Assembly (NCBI GenBank): GCA_003344405.1
Contig: NOWV01000010.1
Span: 62,001 to 126,000, forward strand
Direction: 5' to 3'
DNA from: Trichoplax sp. H2
Taxonomy: Eukaryota > Placozoa > Uniplacotomia > Trichoplacea
Length of the DNA stretch: 64,000 nucleotides
Shown here: positions 1 through 14,104 of the stretch, piece by piece
Layout: every line of letters starts with the position of its first letter
Numbering within the stretch: position 1 is the stretch's first letter
Position numbers and translations under genes: made by a program
Notes under the pieces: generated by a model
Told to the model about the DNA's origin: nothing
Databases searched by the model: none
The model's input: the letters and a program-made list of their open reading frames with translations, nothing else

Positions 1-3000
1 TATATAGAGAGTGAGAAGTGAAATAAGTGAGTGACTGTAAATTATTGTAGAATATAGTATAGCTGTTAGCAAACAAGTATGTGAAACACCAGGAGCGGAA
101 AGGTTATAGTATTCAAATCTTATTAATTTTACGTAAACGTACTATTACTGTACTCATAAGTATAGCGCTTTCATGGAGCTGTCAATACAATGCCCGTAGC
201 TTGATTAAGGTAAACTGGTTGGCTTTACTGGAGTCAGTACCGTCAGCGAAGTGATGGGTATTTGAGCTAGTATCGTACATCTAATTGCTACAAGTCAAAT
301 GGTAGCTTGATGCCTTAATTGAAACTGATGTTGTAAGTCAAGTACTCGTACGTGTTAAATATATATTTACTTAATGCCTGTCATGAACTATAGCAGTGAC
401 CACAGTACGAGAGTTATAATTAGTACTGAATCGTAAGGGCAGACGAAATAAATTAAACTCTATTTACTGATTGCATCATTATCGAAAAAGATTTGTTAAT
501 AAAGGTAATACACAAATTATGGTCTTTGATTCGTATGCCTGAATACAGAGCGAGTTCAGCTCTTCTATTAAAACTTATAATCACTTTCTATTGCAGTTCA
601 GATATACGAATTATATTTAATAGCATTAGAATCAAATCAAAGCTATCTACTGATGTTAACTACAATCAAATCTATATTAGGAAGAGATTATATAATAATA
701 AAATTATCGACTAGAAAGTAATGCTAATATTAATTAATTGATATTTACAGTAGCAACTTAGTCTAGGGGTACATATAGATGATCGTGCAGTTTTCTGATG
801 AAAAATTTACAATCACTTGATAAATTTCTTAATATCAGATTTACTTTTGTAAATAGATGATTGCGAGTATACAATACTGTATACGTTACAGCTTCAAACA
901 AATATAGGCCTAGATGCATAAACAATACAGCAAACTTGCTCTCTAAATACTATGTTATCATGCTAAAGGGGTTAGCAAGTAGCCATATATCACAATATTT
1001 ATCTGAAGGCAAATTTATTAAGTATTAGTTGAACGTAAAGTAATTTATCGGTTATTGTCTATTTGACAGCCCTAAAATTGATGGAGTCTAAACGCCGAAA
1101 AATCAGGATAATTCGAAGATAAAATTTCGCTATTATGTAAAACGCGTTTCTTAATTGAATGAATTTCAGATGTTTTTTAATACCTGCATACAAATAGATC
1201 TCTGAAAGTTCGTTACCTAAGACTATATTTTATTATTTGCAAAATTTTTGTTTACTCAAATTTAATAATAAATATCGAAATCATATTGCATGTATTAGTA
1301 CTTTTATATATAATGTTCTATGAATAGTTTTGAAAAGAATCGCAATAAAGTAAGCTATTGAATAGGTCGTATGTAACATTATGTTACCTTTATAATTAGA
1401 TTTATTAATACCAATTTTATTTGAAAGTGTCTATTTCAAAAATTATGTTGGATTTGCTCCATATAATGTAACTTTAAAGTTCCTGAAAAGGTGTATACTC
1501 TACAAAATTCTTCTGAATATAAATGGTAAATTTTTAAAATGTTATTTATGAACTACCAGATAGGTACTAATAAAATATACAAACACTACGATCAGATTAA
1601 CCTTATAATCTATGTCAATTATTTATTAATAGTTCGTAACTGTTTTAGTTTATCAAGAAGCATTTATCTCATGATACTTAAGTTATTTTATTAATAAGAT
1701 GTAAAAATTATTGATAAGACCACATCAATGACTGAAATAATTAGTTAATTTTAAGACTTATCAATCAGCAACACTTTTAAATGATGCGTTATGATTTTGT
1801 GCGAACTTTTTCTAGACTTTGACATACCGTGAATTAATTCCTGAAATATGAGATTTTTGATAATTTATGGTTAAATTACCAACTCATTTCTGTTACGTTA
1901 AAGTTGTAAAGTTATCAGTGGATCTGATACGTTACATTGTACACTGCTACATGTATCGAATTTTTAGGTTAACACCCAATCATATAATGTTATCGATTTT
2001 CAGTTTGGTTTGATAGTTGAAATAGGGCACCTAGTGATCGTAGCATCTCTTCTACTAAGGTTGAGCTTTATTTCAATCAGTATGAATAGTCTACTTTTCA
2101 GCATTTTTTTGCTATTAATTTGTTGCGGAAGTTTTTCGACATGTAAATTCACTTACAACCCAAAGATTCGTTATGAAACCTGATATGAAATTCTATTGCA
2201 GAAATACTGTATATTATGCATTACATCAACTGGCTTGCAGTGGGGAAAAGAAACCAATCAAGTACTACATCATTTTGTTACTTTATGCAATCTTTAGATA
2301 ATGCAGTTAGTGATTCAGACTATGGATATTAATAAAAATATTCATTTATGGATAATTTTCTGAGATAATAGGTTGTAAAGGTTTGTAATAGGTTGCGATA
2401 TTTGAAGTGTATTACAAAAATTTTATTAGACACATTGTCCGGATTTGCAAGCGTTTTAGTGGCCCAAGGCGATGAGATTACTTCGAAGATAGCGTTATAA
2501 TAGTGTCTTAATTACTTTTAATATAGAAATTAAAAGTCCCCGGATTACTGTTAATTTGCACACTAATGCAATTTGTGGCAACATGCATTGTATGATAAAA
2601 CACTTGAAAAGGCAATAATTATCGCAATGCAAACTGATTCTTCATTTGAATTAACAATTTTAAATACTAATTTCCATATCATTAATATTCGAGCGCACTG
2701 TTTGAAGTATTTATGTTGATATACCTAATTTTTTTTCGCGATCGCAGCTAGATTCTATAGATGTAAGAACATGTTAGATGACGCGATTTTGGGAACTGCT
2801 TTATAGTAATTAGCTTAAAAGAATTTTGGATTTTTTTATTCCTGTCCAGTGCAGATACTGCCAATCATAGTAAAAAAGTAATGCACTACTTTAATTAAAA
2901 TCATATTAAGGAATATGGCTCTCATTCTCTTACGAATCCAACTATAAATTGCTGTTCTTATTACCTATTAAAATAAATTAAGGTTTTAATTTCTAATTTC

Positions 3001-5460
3001 TGATTTAGCTTTCCGAAGGTGTTTTTCAAAGTTTGCTTTTGTCGCCCGATAATTATATAATATACTTTAATCGTATTTTTAAAATAATCTATAGCACTTT
3101 GGTAAGCCAGTTCTGCAACTAGTAGAAGATTATTGCGAATGCCTTTGAATCGGCTGACCTACTACCGAACCTGAGGGAGCGACAAATTTATAGAGTGGCT
3201 ATTATCATCTGTATCTTCAAATGATTGATTGAAAAATGGGATATGTTTTGTAAGCTATCTATACACTTTTAGATTCCTGTTATTTGGGAAGAACAAACAT
3301 GCGATTTTTCGTTCTGTGAATTCTAAACTAGGATTAAGGCAATAGGAAATAGTTAATAGGGATAGATTTATTGAAGTACGGTAATCAGTTATTGTATAGA
3401 AATAGATATATGTACGACGAGTATAGTTTCCCAGCCATGGCAAGATATATTCAGTTTATAAGCTTCAAACTTAGCAAATGAAGCTAGCGCAACGGATGAT
3501 TAGTACCACAAATCGTTAATACCGGTACAATACAGATCACGCAGACAGTTATCGTTAAATAAGGAAGAGCAAATGCTAAAGATCGATTTATGTTCTGACT
3601 TTTACTTTTCATAACTACATCTACATTGCATTTTACATATCTTGCGAGATACAAAGATAGAACCTTTCAATAGGTCCAGCATGGGGATCTAAGTATTGTT
3701 TTAATTGATGTATTTAGCGTTATTTGGCGCCTTTTCTAAGGAGCAATCTCGACGATTTTAACTGCATCATGGGTAGGAGTTGAAATCTTGTATTTATTAC
3801 GTCAGCTTCTTTATAATACAAAGGTAAGTTCGCACTACAATTAATACAGGGTTTTCTCTACAAGTGCTGCTTATACATCACATATTACTGTACATTAACA
3901 CGGAAGTTGTAGCATACACGTAAAGCTGTATTCTAAGAAAGATACAACGTGTCGCTAGTTTACAGTTTCGTAGGACCATTTTTTATTCTGGTATTAATAA
4001 ATGTCGTAATGAAAGTATAGGTAAGAATCAAACGCCATAAATATAAGCACTTAAGCGATAAAGTACAAGCGTCAGCTCTTCCTAGTGCAGGGTTAGTTGC
4101 CATAGAAATTAATACTGTCATTCTTAATTAATTGTCCACTCTTATTCTGTGCGCGCAGATTACCCAAATAGTTGTTAGGGTACCTATTGTAATTAATTTT
4201 TTTCCCGTAAGATCGTTCTGGCACATTTTAATTGCTGATTGACAATTGAAAATGATTTTGTTCCGATTACTATATTGTTGCATGATACTAAAGTAATGAC
4301 ACATCCATTCATTGTAGTTCATTCACAGCAAAAGTAAAAAAATTTCATTGTTTGGAATGATGCCTTTGTTTATTATGGTTTAATGCATTCTTGAAATTAT
4401 CCGGTAGCATTTGTAAATGAATAGTTCTTCTTTTATGATGTTACGCTTTTGTATCGGGTTGAATATTAGACACGCTAATTTTCGACATCAATTCGCTTCA
4501 TAACTCGTAAGTTAATTAGTGTGTGTAGTAATGTTCATCTATCGTCTTAAGCACGATGCTCTGTAGCTTATTTTTTTAAATTAAAACCGATATTTACGTA
4601 TTTTAAACTTATTACTTTTTTGAATATACAGTACTTATTTTAAACCGTGATATATCGGTATTATTAACATTAAGAAAAAGTAATCTTAAATATCAAATGC
4701 AGCTATTATATTATTTTAGTGATGGATTCGTGGATGTCAAATTAAGTTAAGAGACCAAAATCGTATAGTTCTTGTACAAAATATTCTCAATCAGAGAATT
4801 AGTGAATCTTATCAGGCTTGATTCTTCCTCAGACAGGAGTAGGTTCTACGACGATATAAGAACATTTTGTAAGCGTAAGAATTCAAAATTTAGTAAGCCA
4901 CAAAGTATACGATGAATCTTTGTGTATGAAAAATTAATTGGGTATCATACCAAAAGAATGAGCATTGTAATCTGGTTATTGTAGTACTTATTAATTTTTT
5001 ATACATCTATATTATTTCATGAATTGATCGATCATCACATTAAACTCGACTAATTTTTAAATGTTTGACAAGATTAATTATAGCATAATCGATAATTAAT
5101 CATAATAAATAGATAAATATAAATTTTCCGATCGTCTTTATCGATTTTGAATTCATAACCACGTAGTGGTTGCTACATAATAAGTGACTAATTAATCAAT
5201 TGTTGTGGATATTTATTTGAATTCAGACTGGATTTGAACTTCATAACACTACAAATATGGACTCATGTACCCTTGTAGGAACGATTAATGAAATTGTCTA
5301 TCGTTAGTTTTGTGAATAAAAATCGAAAATGAATATCAACTATAGCTGGATTACTGGAAATGTGAAAGTAGAATAATTCAACTAAAATAAGAAGACGCGA
5401 TACAATAAAATGAACGAAGGAAGTTTCAATCGAAAACATTGCTTTCATTCGAAAATACAT
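1..5460. other. No recognisable gene
   Basis: This AT-rich stretch has only short open frames without family resemblance or convincing splice-bounded exons. The cytoplasmic end of the membrane-protein gene to its right (last recognised exon ends at 5467 on the minus strand) should continue somewhere here, but I could not identify that exon. Confidence 0.5.
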
Positions 5461-5466
5461 TCTTAC

Positions 5467-8116
5467 CTTCCTCCCTTTTTTTATGGTTGGATTTTCTCTT
5501 CATTACAAAAATAATGCCTGAAATTACGAGCATAACTAGCACGCAACTTAATCCAACGCTTATTCCAATGATAGATCCACCATCGATATTTGGCAGAGCA
5601 TTTGCAGTCGTTGATTTAGAGAAATCTGAAATTTTTAATGATATACGAGTATGAAGGCTTAAAAATTATATTTATAAAAATATTATTTAAGATCGAAGTA
5701 ATAACTCAATGCATTGAAGCGTACCGGTTGTAACCGCTAATGGATTAGTCATAGTAGGGATTGATGTTGTGGTTGAGATTCCATCGGTAAAAGGATAACT
5801 GACTACAGTCTCAGCACTAGAAGTGCTCTTTAAGGTTGTAGTCGATTCCGTTTTTGGTTCTAGCGTTGTTAGATTATTATGAATGCTTGTAGAGTTATTA
5901 CCTTGTTAAAATGTTTTAAAAATAAGTCATAGTTTCAGAGGCGATATTTTATCGATAAAAATAGCTTTAAAACATACTATTTTCAAATCTTATCGCTAAA
6001 TTGCTATAGAAATAGTTGCTAGTTTGGAGATATCTCCTAGCATTACTTGGTGTCTTATTTTCAATAGTTACGATTTCGTCTGTTCCGGGTGTTTGCGTAG
6101 TTTGCACGTAACTATCACTGGGTGTACTATCATCGCTAGAGTTGGATATAACATTATCGGTACTATCGCCAATTAAAGTCGATGAAGGTGTCGACGGCTC
6201 AGTTTTAGCTGAATTTTCACTTTGCCCAATAGAGACTGTAGCAGTTTCTTCTTCAATATCCGAAGTTGTAAAGCTATCAGTGTATAGCCACGTTGGAGAA
6301 CTAGTAGGTACTGATGATTCTACAGTATGAGTTTTCGTCGTTGAGGCAACTGTAGTAGGTATATGATTAGTTGTTGTAGTTTTGATAGGAGTTGTGATAG
6401 TTTTGATGGGAGTTGTGGTAGTTTCGATGGGAGTTGTGATGGGAGTTGTGATGGGAGTTGTGATAGTTTTGATAGGAGTTGTGATAGTTTTGATGGGAGT
6501 TGTGGTAGTTTCGATGGGAGTTGTGATGGGAGTTGTGATGGGAGTTGTGATAGTTTTGATAGGAGTTGCAGTAGTTTGGGTAGGAGTTGTGATAGTTTTG
6601 ATGGGAGTTGTGGTAGTTTTGATAGGAGTTACTGTAGTTTGGATAGGAGATGTCGAGAATGTTGTTGTACTTTTGGTGACAGTTAGCGCAATAACAGTGT
6701 CTGTTGGATTAGGACCGTAGTTTCCTATCATAAAAATGTGCAGTGATACGAAATATCAGAATTAATGTATACCCAAATATATTCCATCTTTCAACTCAAA
6801 TATTAAGGCAATATTAACTAAAATGATATTTACAATTCCGTATATGATCAGCAAGTTGTTATACCATGTACAACAACTGTAATTTTGCAGATACTTGAAA
6901 TCAATAATTTTAATTATGTACGTAATTTACAAAGGATGATGAGGACGTCAAACTAGGAAGCGTGAGATTTCATTTCATTACCGTACTCTTACCAGTTATA
7001 AACATAGTTCCTAAAGTCCCGCTATCACCAATTCGATTTCTAGCAGACAGAGAGCAGATGTATAGCGTATTCTTTCTAAGACCTTCCATCGTCAGTGATG
7101 TTTGATTTGTTTCTGTGTTAACAAGATGTTGCGAAAGACCTTGTGCCTTACATCTGATTATAAAATGTTGCCTGAAGCCGTTATCGTATCCCGGCTTCCA
7201 GGAAAAATAGACTGAGGAATTCGTAAGGTTCTCAGGCTTAAAAGAAGTAGGAGGCTCCGGTGGGCCTGAAAAAATTACATTACATTGAAGACTATCTATC
7301 GCATTGGTAAATCTACAAAGAATTTATCGTAATCTAATAGAGGTTATTGTTCTTGAAATGTAAAATTGATATCACACAGTAATTAGTTATATCACGACTG
7401 TGTTGCTACTAGTTCATAGGTGCTATTTCGCTAATCTGATTGAATTACACAAGTTAATTGTAATTGAGGGTTTAAATAGTGTGAATTTAGTACAGTTAAA
7501 ATAAATACAATAATCAATCTGCTTCGATATAGTTAATAGATGATAAGTTTTATAGGGAAAGTCGTAATTTAAAAGATTTTACATGCTGCTGTAGGAAAAA
7601 TTGTATTTTGTAACGACTCTCAATAATTACTAGAACTTTACTTTCTTTTTTGCATAAGCTCTATTTAAATTTGCTGTACTTACTCATAACAACGACTGTT
7701 GTAGTTATGACTTTTTCATGGTTTGGTTGATATGAGGCTGTCCATATATAGTTTCCGCCATCGCTGGTGACCAAATTCTTAATGGTTAATCCCAATGTTA
7801 CTTCTGTTGAAGTCTTGTTGTAGAAACTTTTCATACGATTTGATGGCTTAATTTCGCCAGTCATATATTCATTAAAAGGACCAATAATTAACATTAACCG
7901 TGGGAACGGGGACTTCTGAAGTGTCAGTGTCAGTAATTCTAAGTTTCTTCCTGAGTTATCGGTCTTTTTGGCTGTACATAATAAAATTATATCCTCATTT
8001 ATTCTTGCGTAAGTCTTGCCAGATGGCGTCGCTAAAATGGCTTCGGTTACTGGTAAGTTTAAAGCGGCGACATTAAAGAGTAGCAGCATATAGCAAAGCT
8101 TTAGCCACTTAGCCAT
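5467..8116 (-). CDS. Ig/FN3/mucin-stalk type I membrane protein
   Basis: This is a single-pass surface protein, probably an adhesion or receptor molecule. Exons (minus strand): 8116-7684, 7265-6993, 6724-5978, 5901-5725, 5625-5467. All internal junctions are phase 1, the usual arrangement for shuffled extracellular modules. I start at the ATG at 8116, which opens a signal peptide (KWLKLCYMLLLFNVAALN). Exon 1 then carries an Ig-like domain with a late DGGNYIW motif. Exon 2 is one fibronectin type III domain (PPEPPTSF start, Trp in YFSWKPG, ending LSARNRIGD). Exons 3 and 4 form a Thr/Pro/Ser-rich mucin-like stalk with internal repeats. Exon 5 has a Gly/Ile/Val/Leu transmembrane helix followed by a basic stop-transfer segment (MKRKSNHKKR). 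About 596 residues are accounted for; the cytoplasmic tail lies beyond 5467 and is not found. I do not recognise an ortholog. Confidence 0.8.
6365..6660 (-). repeat. Coding minisatellite in the mucin stalk
   Basis: Variants of a 12-21 bp unit encoding TTPI, KTITTPI and ETTTTPI are repeated through this part of the stalk exon. A higher-order unit of 29 codons (KTITTPI, TTPI, TTPI, ETTTTPI, KTITTPI; 87 bp) is present twice in direct succession, followed by more degenerate copies. The frame stays open throughout. The repeats would carry dense O-glycosylation sites. Open frames on the opposite strand here are by-products of the repeat. Confidence 0.85.
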
Positions 8117-11100
8117 AGGAATAAAGAGCGGCAATTGATTGCGGAGGCTAACATTGAAAAATGAAAGTTTTAATTTAAATTAATTTAATGACTGCCCTCG
8201 TGCGTTCAATATGGTTGGAAAAAGAATTAAAAGTCCTTTATTCCAAATGTCGTGAGGTACATATCAGTCAATCTGAATAAAGTATTATAACTTAAAATGA
8301 TTTGAAATAAAACGAAATTTTAGTAGGTTTTTAGTAGCTAAGTGACAAGTTGGTATACAAGGACTGTAAAATCGGTATGAAATAAATTATATTGAGCTAA
8401 AATGGCGTCTGAAACTTCTTTTAACCATCAGCATAAAGTATCGACTTCGTACGCTTAAAGGATTATTTTGCGGGGATGCAGCACAGTAACAGCTTGGTAT
8501 AATTGATACACTCGTATTATTTTTATCTTATTTACATTAGCTTCTTGATAACCAATAGAACGGATGACAGGTATTGTTTGCATAATGTATTCTTATCTGA
8601 TGACAACAATATTTGCAAAATAATTGCAACCATGACAATTGAAGTTATTTCATTTGTCATACTGAGTCCCGCTATCGCTTACAGTTTATTGGAAGCTCTT
8701 TATATGTAGATTTATAATTTCATTGTGAAATGTTTTGCGGAATAAAATTTGGCTAAGTTATCAATTAACGGGTGCAACGATTTCTTAAAAATTAATGCCT
8801 AAAATGTAATTTAAATGGGTTAAAGATGAATTTTAAATAATTATCTTTGCAAAATTCTGTTTCTTCCTTCGGTTGATTAGCTTTATATAACAAGTACTGT
8901 AAATTTAATTTTTAGGCATAAGTAGTAGTGCTTAATAATAATTATTCATGTGCAAATAAGCAATTTAATAATGTGCTTAGAGCATCGACAAAGCAACTTT
9001 TATTTTGGTATATAACAAATAGATTCACTGCTTTAATATTTTGGTGTTTAAATGTACCCGGCTTTAAAGATTTATTTTTTAAAGAGTACCGAGATAAGTC
9101 TATAAAAATCTTCTTGGATTTCATTCGAAAATTCTATCATGTCATTAAATTGCATATGTATACCTGTCTATTTTCTTCTTTCCGTTTCATTTCATAATCA
9201 CAGATAGATGCACTTGGCTAATATTATAAAATGCTTAGCTTGTATGCTAATTTACAGAATAACGTGATTATTTTTAATAATTTACTAGGCGAATAATAAC
9301 TTAAATTTACTCCGATTTGCTTCCAGAATGTTCTCATGGCTCCTTTTTTTAATTAACTTTACATCCTTACACCGCAGAAAAGCTACGGTAGTGATATCAT
9401 ACTGAAATTTTACCAAATCAGAAATTGTGATACTTTTGCTAAAATCGCTTAACAAAATAAATATTTCATAGCAAGTAATTGTCATTCTTATGATCGGAAC
9501 TATCATACTTTTAATTAATCGTTACGTATGTCTAACTGTACACGCCCAATTTTGGTTGTGCGTAAAAAGACGATTGACGGACATTTCACCATGACAAATA
9601 GTGATCTTTAATAGTACATAGCGATTATTATTCATTGTCATCTTGTCTAAAGCGATGGATGAAACTTGTAGCAAGGGAGCAGCCCTATACTACAATGAAT
9701 CATTATTATCGTGATTTATCTCATGGATAACATTTCGAAATCTAGGTCTCTAAATTACTCAATTAATTCAAGTAAGTTTTAATATATTTCGATCTAAGTC
9801 TACGATACTTACAATTGCGAAATGCTATTTGTTAGCGTACATGGAGTTCGATTCTAATTATATTTTATCGATTCTTACTACATAATTTCATATACATAGT
9901 ATTAAGATATTTCACAGTAAAAATATTTGGATCTCATATAGATAGTTCAAGCTTTATTAATAACAAGTTGTCATGCAGTGAACAGGTAAATTACGGTATG
10001 TTCTGATTATTATGGTCACCGGAATTTTATAGAAGAAAAATAGAGGTATAAAAATTGGTTGATTTTAATTGGCAATTGATAATAATACTGTAGTGAAGCT
10101 GTTAGATAAGCTCTTGTTATCAACTTGTTATGTAGAAGTGAATTAGACATAAGTTAAAAATGATACCAAAATCTAGGGTTGTTAACAATAATAATAGGTA
10201 TATATAAGTGATATTCGTGATAATTCAAGTATGTTGATTTCAGCTTCGTAGAATATTATACTAATCATATAATTTTATTCTGATGCTAAGTTCTGTACTG
10301 CGAGTGTTGAATTATATTTTTCGCAACTATCATGTCATAAACAAGTTAGATAACATATTTAAGCAGCTGCACTTTTCTGTCATCATTGTTGTTAGTCCTT
10401 CTTTTCTAAGATCTGCTGTTGCTGGAAATTTTCCTTGTTTGTCAGAGCTTGTTGTGCTGTTATGTACGTAGTGTCTCAATCGATAGAGAACAAGTAGTAA
10501 AATCTGCTATTCTAAAATTTCTTGTGTGAACTACACTTTCATTACAGTTAATAGACCAGGTTTTGTTACAAATACATAAGTATATATAAGTAGATAAAAA
10601 TATACTGTATGTAATTGTAATTATGTAACAGCTTCACGTAGATGTACGTCTATAGTATACCAATTATAGAATGTTTTAAATCTTCTGAACGTAGAAAAGA
10701 GCTTGTTCTGGATTTCTTAATCATGGCAGGAGTAAGCAGGCTAACTTAGCGTTTGGCAGTCACCTCATTTTTTTATTTAACATTTTCTTAGGCCCTGTGT
10801 TAAGTTTTCTTGTTAGTGAACCGGAAATTATCAAGTTGCAGAGGCTATAAATGAATGTCGAGCAATATGAAAAAGAAATTTTTCAACAGTTACTATACTA
10901 TTGTATTGTACGTATAAGAGGATGTTCTATGAACCACCAGTGAAACGAGCTAAGCAGCTTGTAGTTTTTTGGCAAATCTTTCGAAACTGAGTGGTAAATT
11001 TGATCTAAGAGGATTGAACTCTGAATTAAACTTGTGAATAAAAAAAAATCATAAATGGATTTACAAAGGTTAAATCCGTATTTTTGCTTAAGAGACAGCA

Positions 11101-11770
11101 ATATAATAAAATATTCAGTTAAATCGAGTTCATATCTAATTGAGATACAATGATTCGCATTACGATAGCTTATTACGTCTGCTCTCACTGGCACTGTCAC
11201 AAAAGCTCAAGTTACTAGAGCATAAGCAGGGACTACTAAAGAGAAATTAGTAGTTCCTGGTCTAACCTTCGTTGCTCTCGGTTAAAAAAATTTATTATAA
11301 TAATTATTATTGGGATGCAAAATGCTGTGCCAATAGCAAATCAAAAAATTTGAACTCTCTACCCTTATGTTTGCATAATCGCATCAATAGTACATATGTA
11401 GTGTCTGGTCCTTCTAAAAATAATATAATGAAATAAATTAGATTTTTCTGCTACGAGAGCCAGCTTAATCAAAAGGGAACGGGTAATAAGAATTGAGTCT
11501 AAGATAGCACATCGTAACCTTAGCCCGTAGGTAGAGCTGCAGGCTACGCTCTACGTGTTTTAGTGATGATACAGTAGCAATATCAAGTTCAGCTCAATAC
11601 AGCAAAATGAAAAAAAAAGTGTTACGGTTAATAATAAAGTCTCCATGGCCTAACCATTATAATTTATATATATATTATAATTTATACTATGTTTTACTGC
11701 AATCAAGAAATTTAAATTTCAGAACATCATCATGGTGCTGAGCTGAGCGTAATTTTGTACGGTAAAATAC
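8117..11770. other. Intergenic, no supported gene
   Basis: Several chance-length open frames occur (for example a 100-codon one on the minus strand at 10898-11200), but none shows a domain, splice context or family resemblance. The upstream region of the Ig/FN3 gene begins here and lacks the GTAC palindrome cluster seen upstream of most other genes in the window. Confidence 0.4.
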
Positions 11771-11778
11771 AGTAGAGA

Positions 11779-12109
11779 CCCCTAGAATGTACTGTACTGT
11801 ACAGTACTGTACACTGTATGGTACAGCATGCATACCGAAAACATACTGTACAGCACAGTAATCACACTTGGTCCGTTGTAGAATGTGGAGTACAGTACCG
11901 TAATTATGGACATACTGTACTGTACAGTGTACAGTACAGTATGTATCGTTTATGGTGAACTGTACAGTACTGTACTGTACAGTAAAGTTACTGAATTGCT
12001 TTACTCTTTTTTTACTACAGTACAGTATGTTTTGTTACGGTACTAAAATTTCAGAAGGTTTGTACTGTACCGTAGTGTACAGTACTGTACAGTACGAGCA
12101 CTGAGTATT
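11779..12109. repeat. GTAC-palindrome cluster
   Basis: Many copies of (GTACT)n and its reverse complement (AGTAC)n are interleaved here, forming perfect palindromes such as TACTGTACAGTA and GTACTGTACAGTAC. Interruptions of single bases (GTACGG, GTACCG) and short unique spacers are common. It is about 2 kb beyond the 3' end of the minus-strand FZR1 gene and has no recognised gene start beside it. Confidence 0.85.
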
Positions 12110-14100
12110 TACTGTTCAGCATTAACTTTTAAATTTTAGTTTAATTTCACTGATGCTTGCTTGAGAAAATTCTTGTTCTAATACAGTAGTAAATATTTCT
12201 TTATGGCGTTGGTGTCAGATATCATAATTATAGGGTAATGCTTGTAAATTATTACTTACAATTAAATCTGTTAATACTCTGTAATTTCAAGTTTCAAACG
12301 TTTCGTACAGTATTTAATGTAGTCAACTTAGTATCGTTTAATGTGTTTTACTATCTGACAATATCGTGCTTGTTGATATTTTAAATACTGTGTACAGCAT
12401 ATATATTTATTAATTATGCTGCAGATGTTTGATTTTTGGTATTTAATATACTGTAGTAATTAGCTGCTCTATTACTTAAGATTATTATTCTTTCTTTTAA
12501 TTTTCCGAATGATAGGACGCTATTGATAAACGCAGGGGCTGTCCTGAACTATAGACTGTAAGACTTCTTTAATATTCATAGTTTTTTACTGAAAAAATGA
12601 TAGACACGACACGTCCTATAAATAATTATTATCCATGTACCGTTATTTATAAAAGATTTAATATTGTAATCTCTACACTACTACCACTGTATAGGTCACT
12701 TGTTGACATAGTAAGACACATAAAATCTTTACGGCGATGATACTTACGGTATCCATCAAGTCTGCTTAAACCCCTTTTATCTTAACTATCATTTGCGTAG
12801 AGATGGTGTAGCGGGTGCACATTACGAAAGTCAAGGAACTGTAGGTTTGTCGTAAAGTTTAGGAAGTGTTGCAACCAAATATCCTTTCACAGTTGTAAGG
12901 TTTGATGTTCGGTATCTGTGTATTACATTAATTAATTTTCCGTCTTTGTGCTGTTTTAAGGCGAAAAGATTAGAGAATTTCTACAGAGTTTGTGTTATTT
13001 TCGAATTTTCATCGGAATGTGGAATATTCTTGTAATACTTGGAATGATCATGTAGGTAGCTTTTCTCTGAGATAATTAATATTCGTGCTAATGTTTAATC
13101 ATGCAATGTTACATTATTAGATTTTTCAGTGCTTGAAGATCTTTGCAACAGGGTACGAGTATCATTGGTTATCTGATTCTGCGATTGAATTATCGGATGA
13201 AAATGTTTAGCTATGGTTAGCATGGTAAAATAGAATCGAACCCTACCAGTGGACTGGGCATGGATTATATGGCTGAATGCTTACAACATATTAGCCTGTA
13301 GTCAAGTAAATTAATGAATAAGCAGTTTAACATGTGTACGATATATACGAAAAACTTTATAGACGTTTCTTTAATGCGTAGTAGTATAGTTCAACGCAAA
13401 TAATGATCATTTGTATAGTTGATAATTGTTTATGTACAGAGCCATAATGTTAGGGTAAATCGTAATTATTTATTTTTATTATTTCTATCGCTTGGCAGTC
13501 TTATAATTGTATATCTGTTAAAATGGGCAAGATATGATCATACTTGTGCAAATTACTATCAGAATAATTAATTATAATAGAGATTTGGAAATTAGTTTAT
13601 GAGACTGTTTGAATATGTATGCATCAATAATAAACTGATTTCTTGCTGAGTATGAGGATGTGATATCAGTATTTTATTCTTTAGCTTGTATACAGTTTAT
13701 GTGATGACCATATAAATGCATGCAGGAGTATTAGACTTCGATTTTTTAACAAGTAATTTCAAATACTAATGAGTACCATAAGCGAATTTACCCTCCTCGA
13801 CCATTTATGTCTAAAATTTCTTAAAAATTCATTTAACTATTGTTTTGCCACTCTGAATTGTAGTAAGTAACAATGTTACAATCGGAAAGCTGAGTAATCC
13901 TTTCAAATTATATTTATTCACTATTTACAATATCCTATTAAAGAATCGTAGACATCATTCGTTATCTTGCACAAGGAAAAGGGTTCAAAAGGGATTTGCT
14001 CTCCTATTATGGAAAAAGATACGTCTTAGATAGGAATGTTGTATAAATAAATCTAAAGGTGGATTCCATTTGACTTATGCTATATATTTTATACATGAAT
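12110..14100. other. Intergenic; likely 3' region of FZR1
   Basis: No gene was recognised. The final C-terminal exon of FZR1, expected to end in the Ile-Arg tail that docks on the APC/C, should lie in or near this stretch, but I could not place it with confidence. Confidence 0.4.
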
Positions 14101-14104
14101 TAAC

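Noticed and set aside
6363-6720. Long open frames on the plus strand rich in Gly/Ser/Cys/Asp or Val/Gly
   Set aside because: They are antisense readings of the Thr/Pro mucin minisatellite, whose minus-strand frame is phase-linked to Ig, FN3 and TM exons.
10898-11200. 100-residue minus-strand open frame
   Set aside because: No domain, no splice-bounded neighbours and composition typical of AT-rich chance frames.
11779-12109. CRISPR-like array
   Set aside because: Repeat units are 5-14 bp palindromes without regular spacers, and the genome is eukaryotic with introns.
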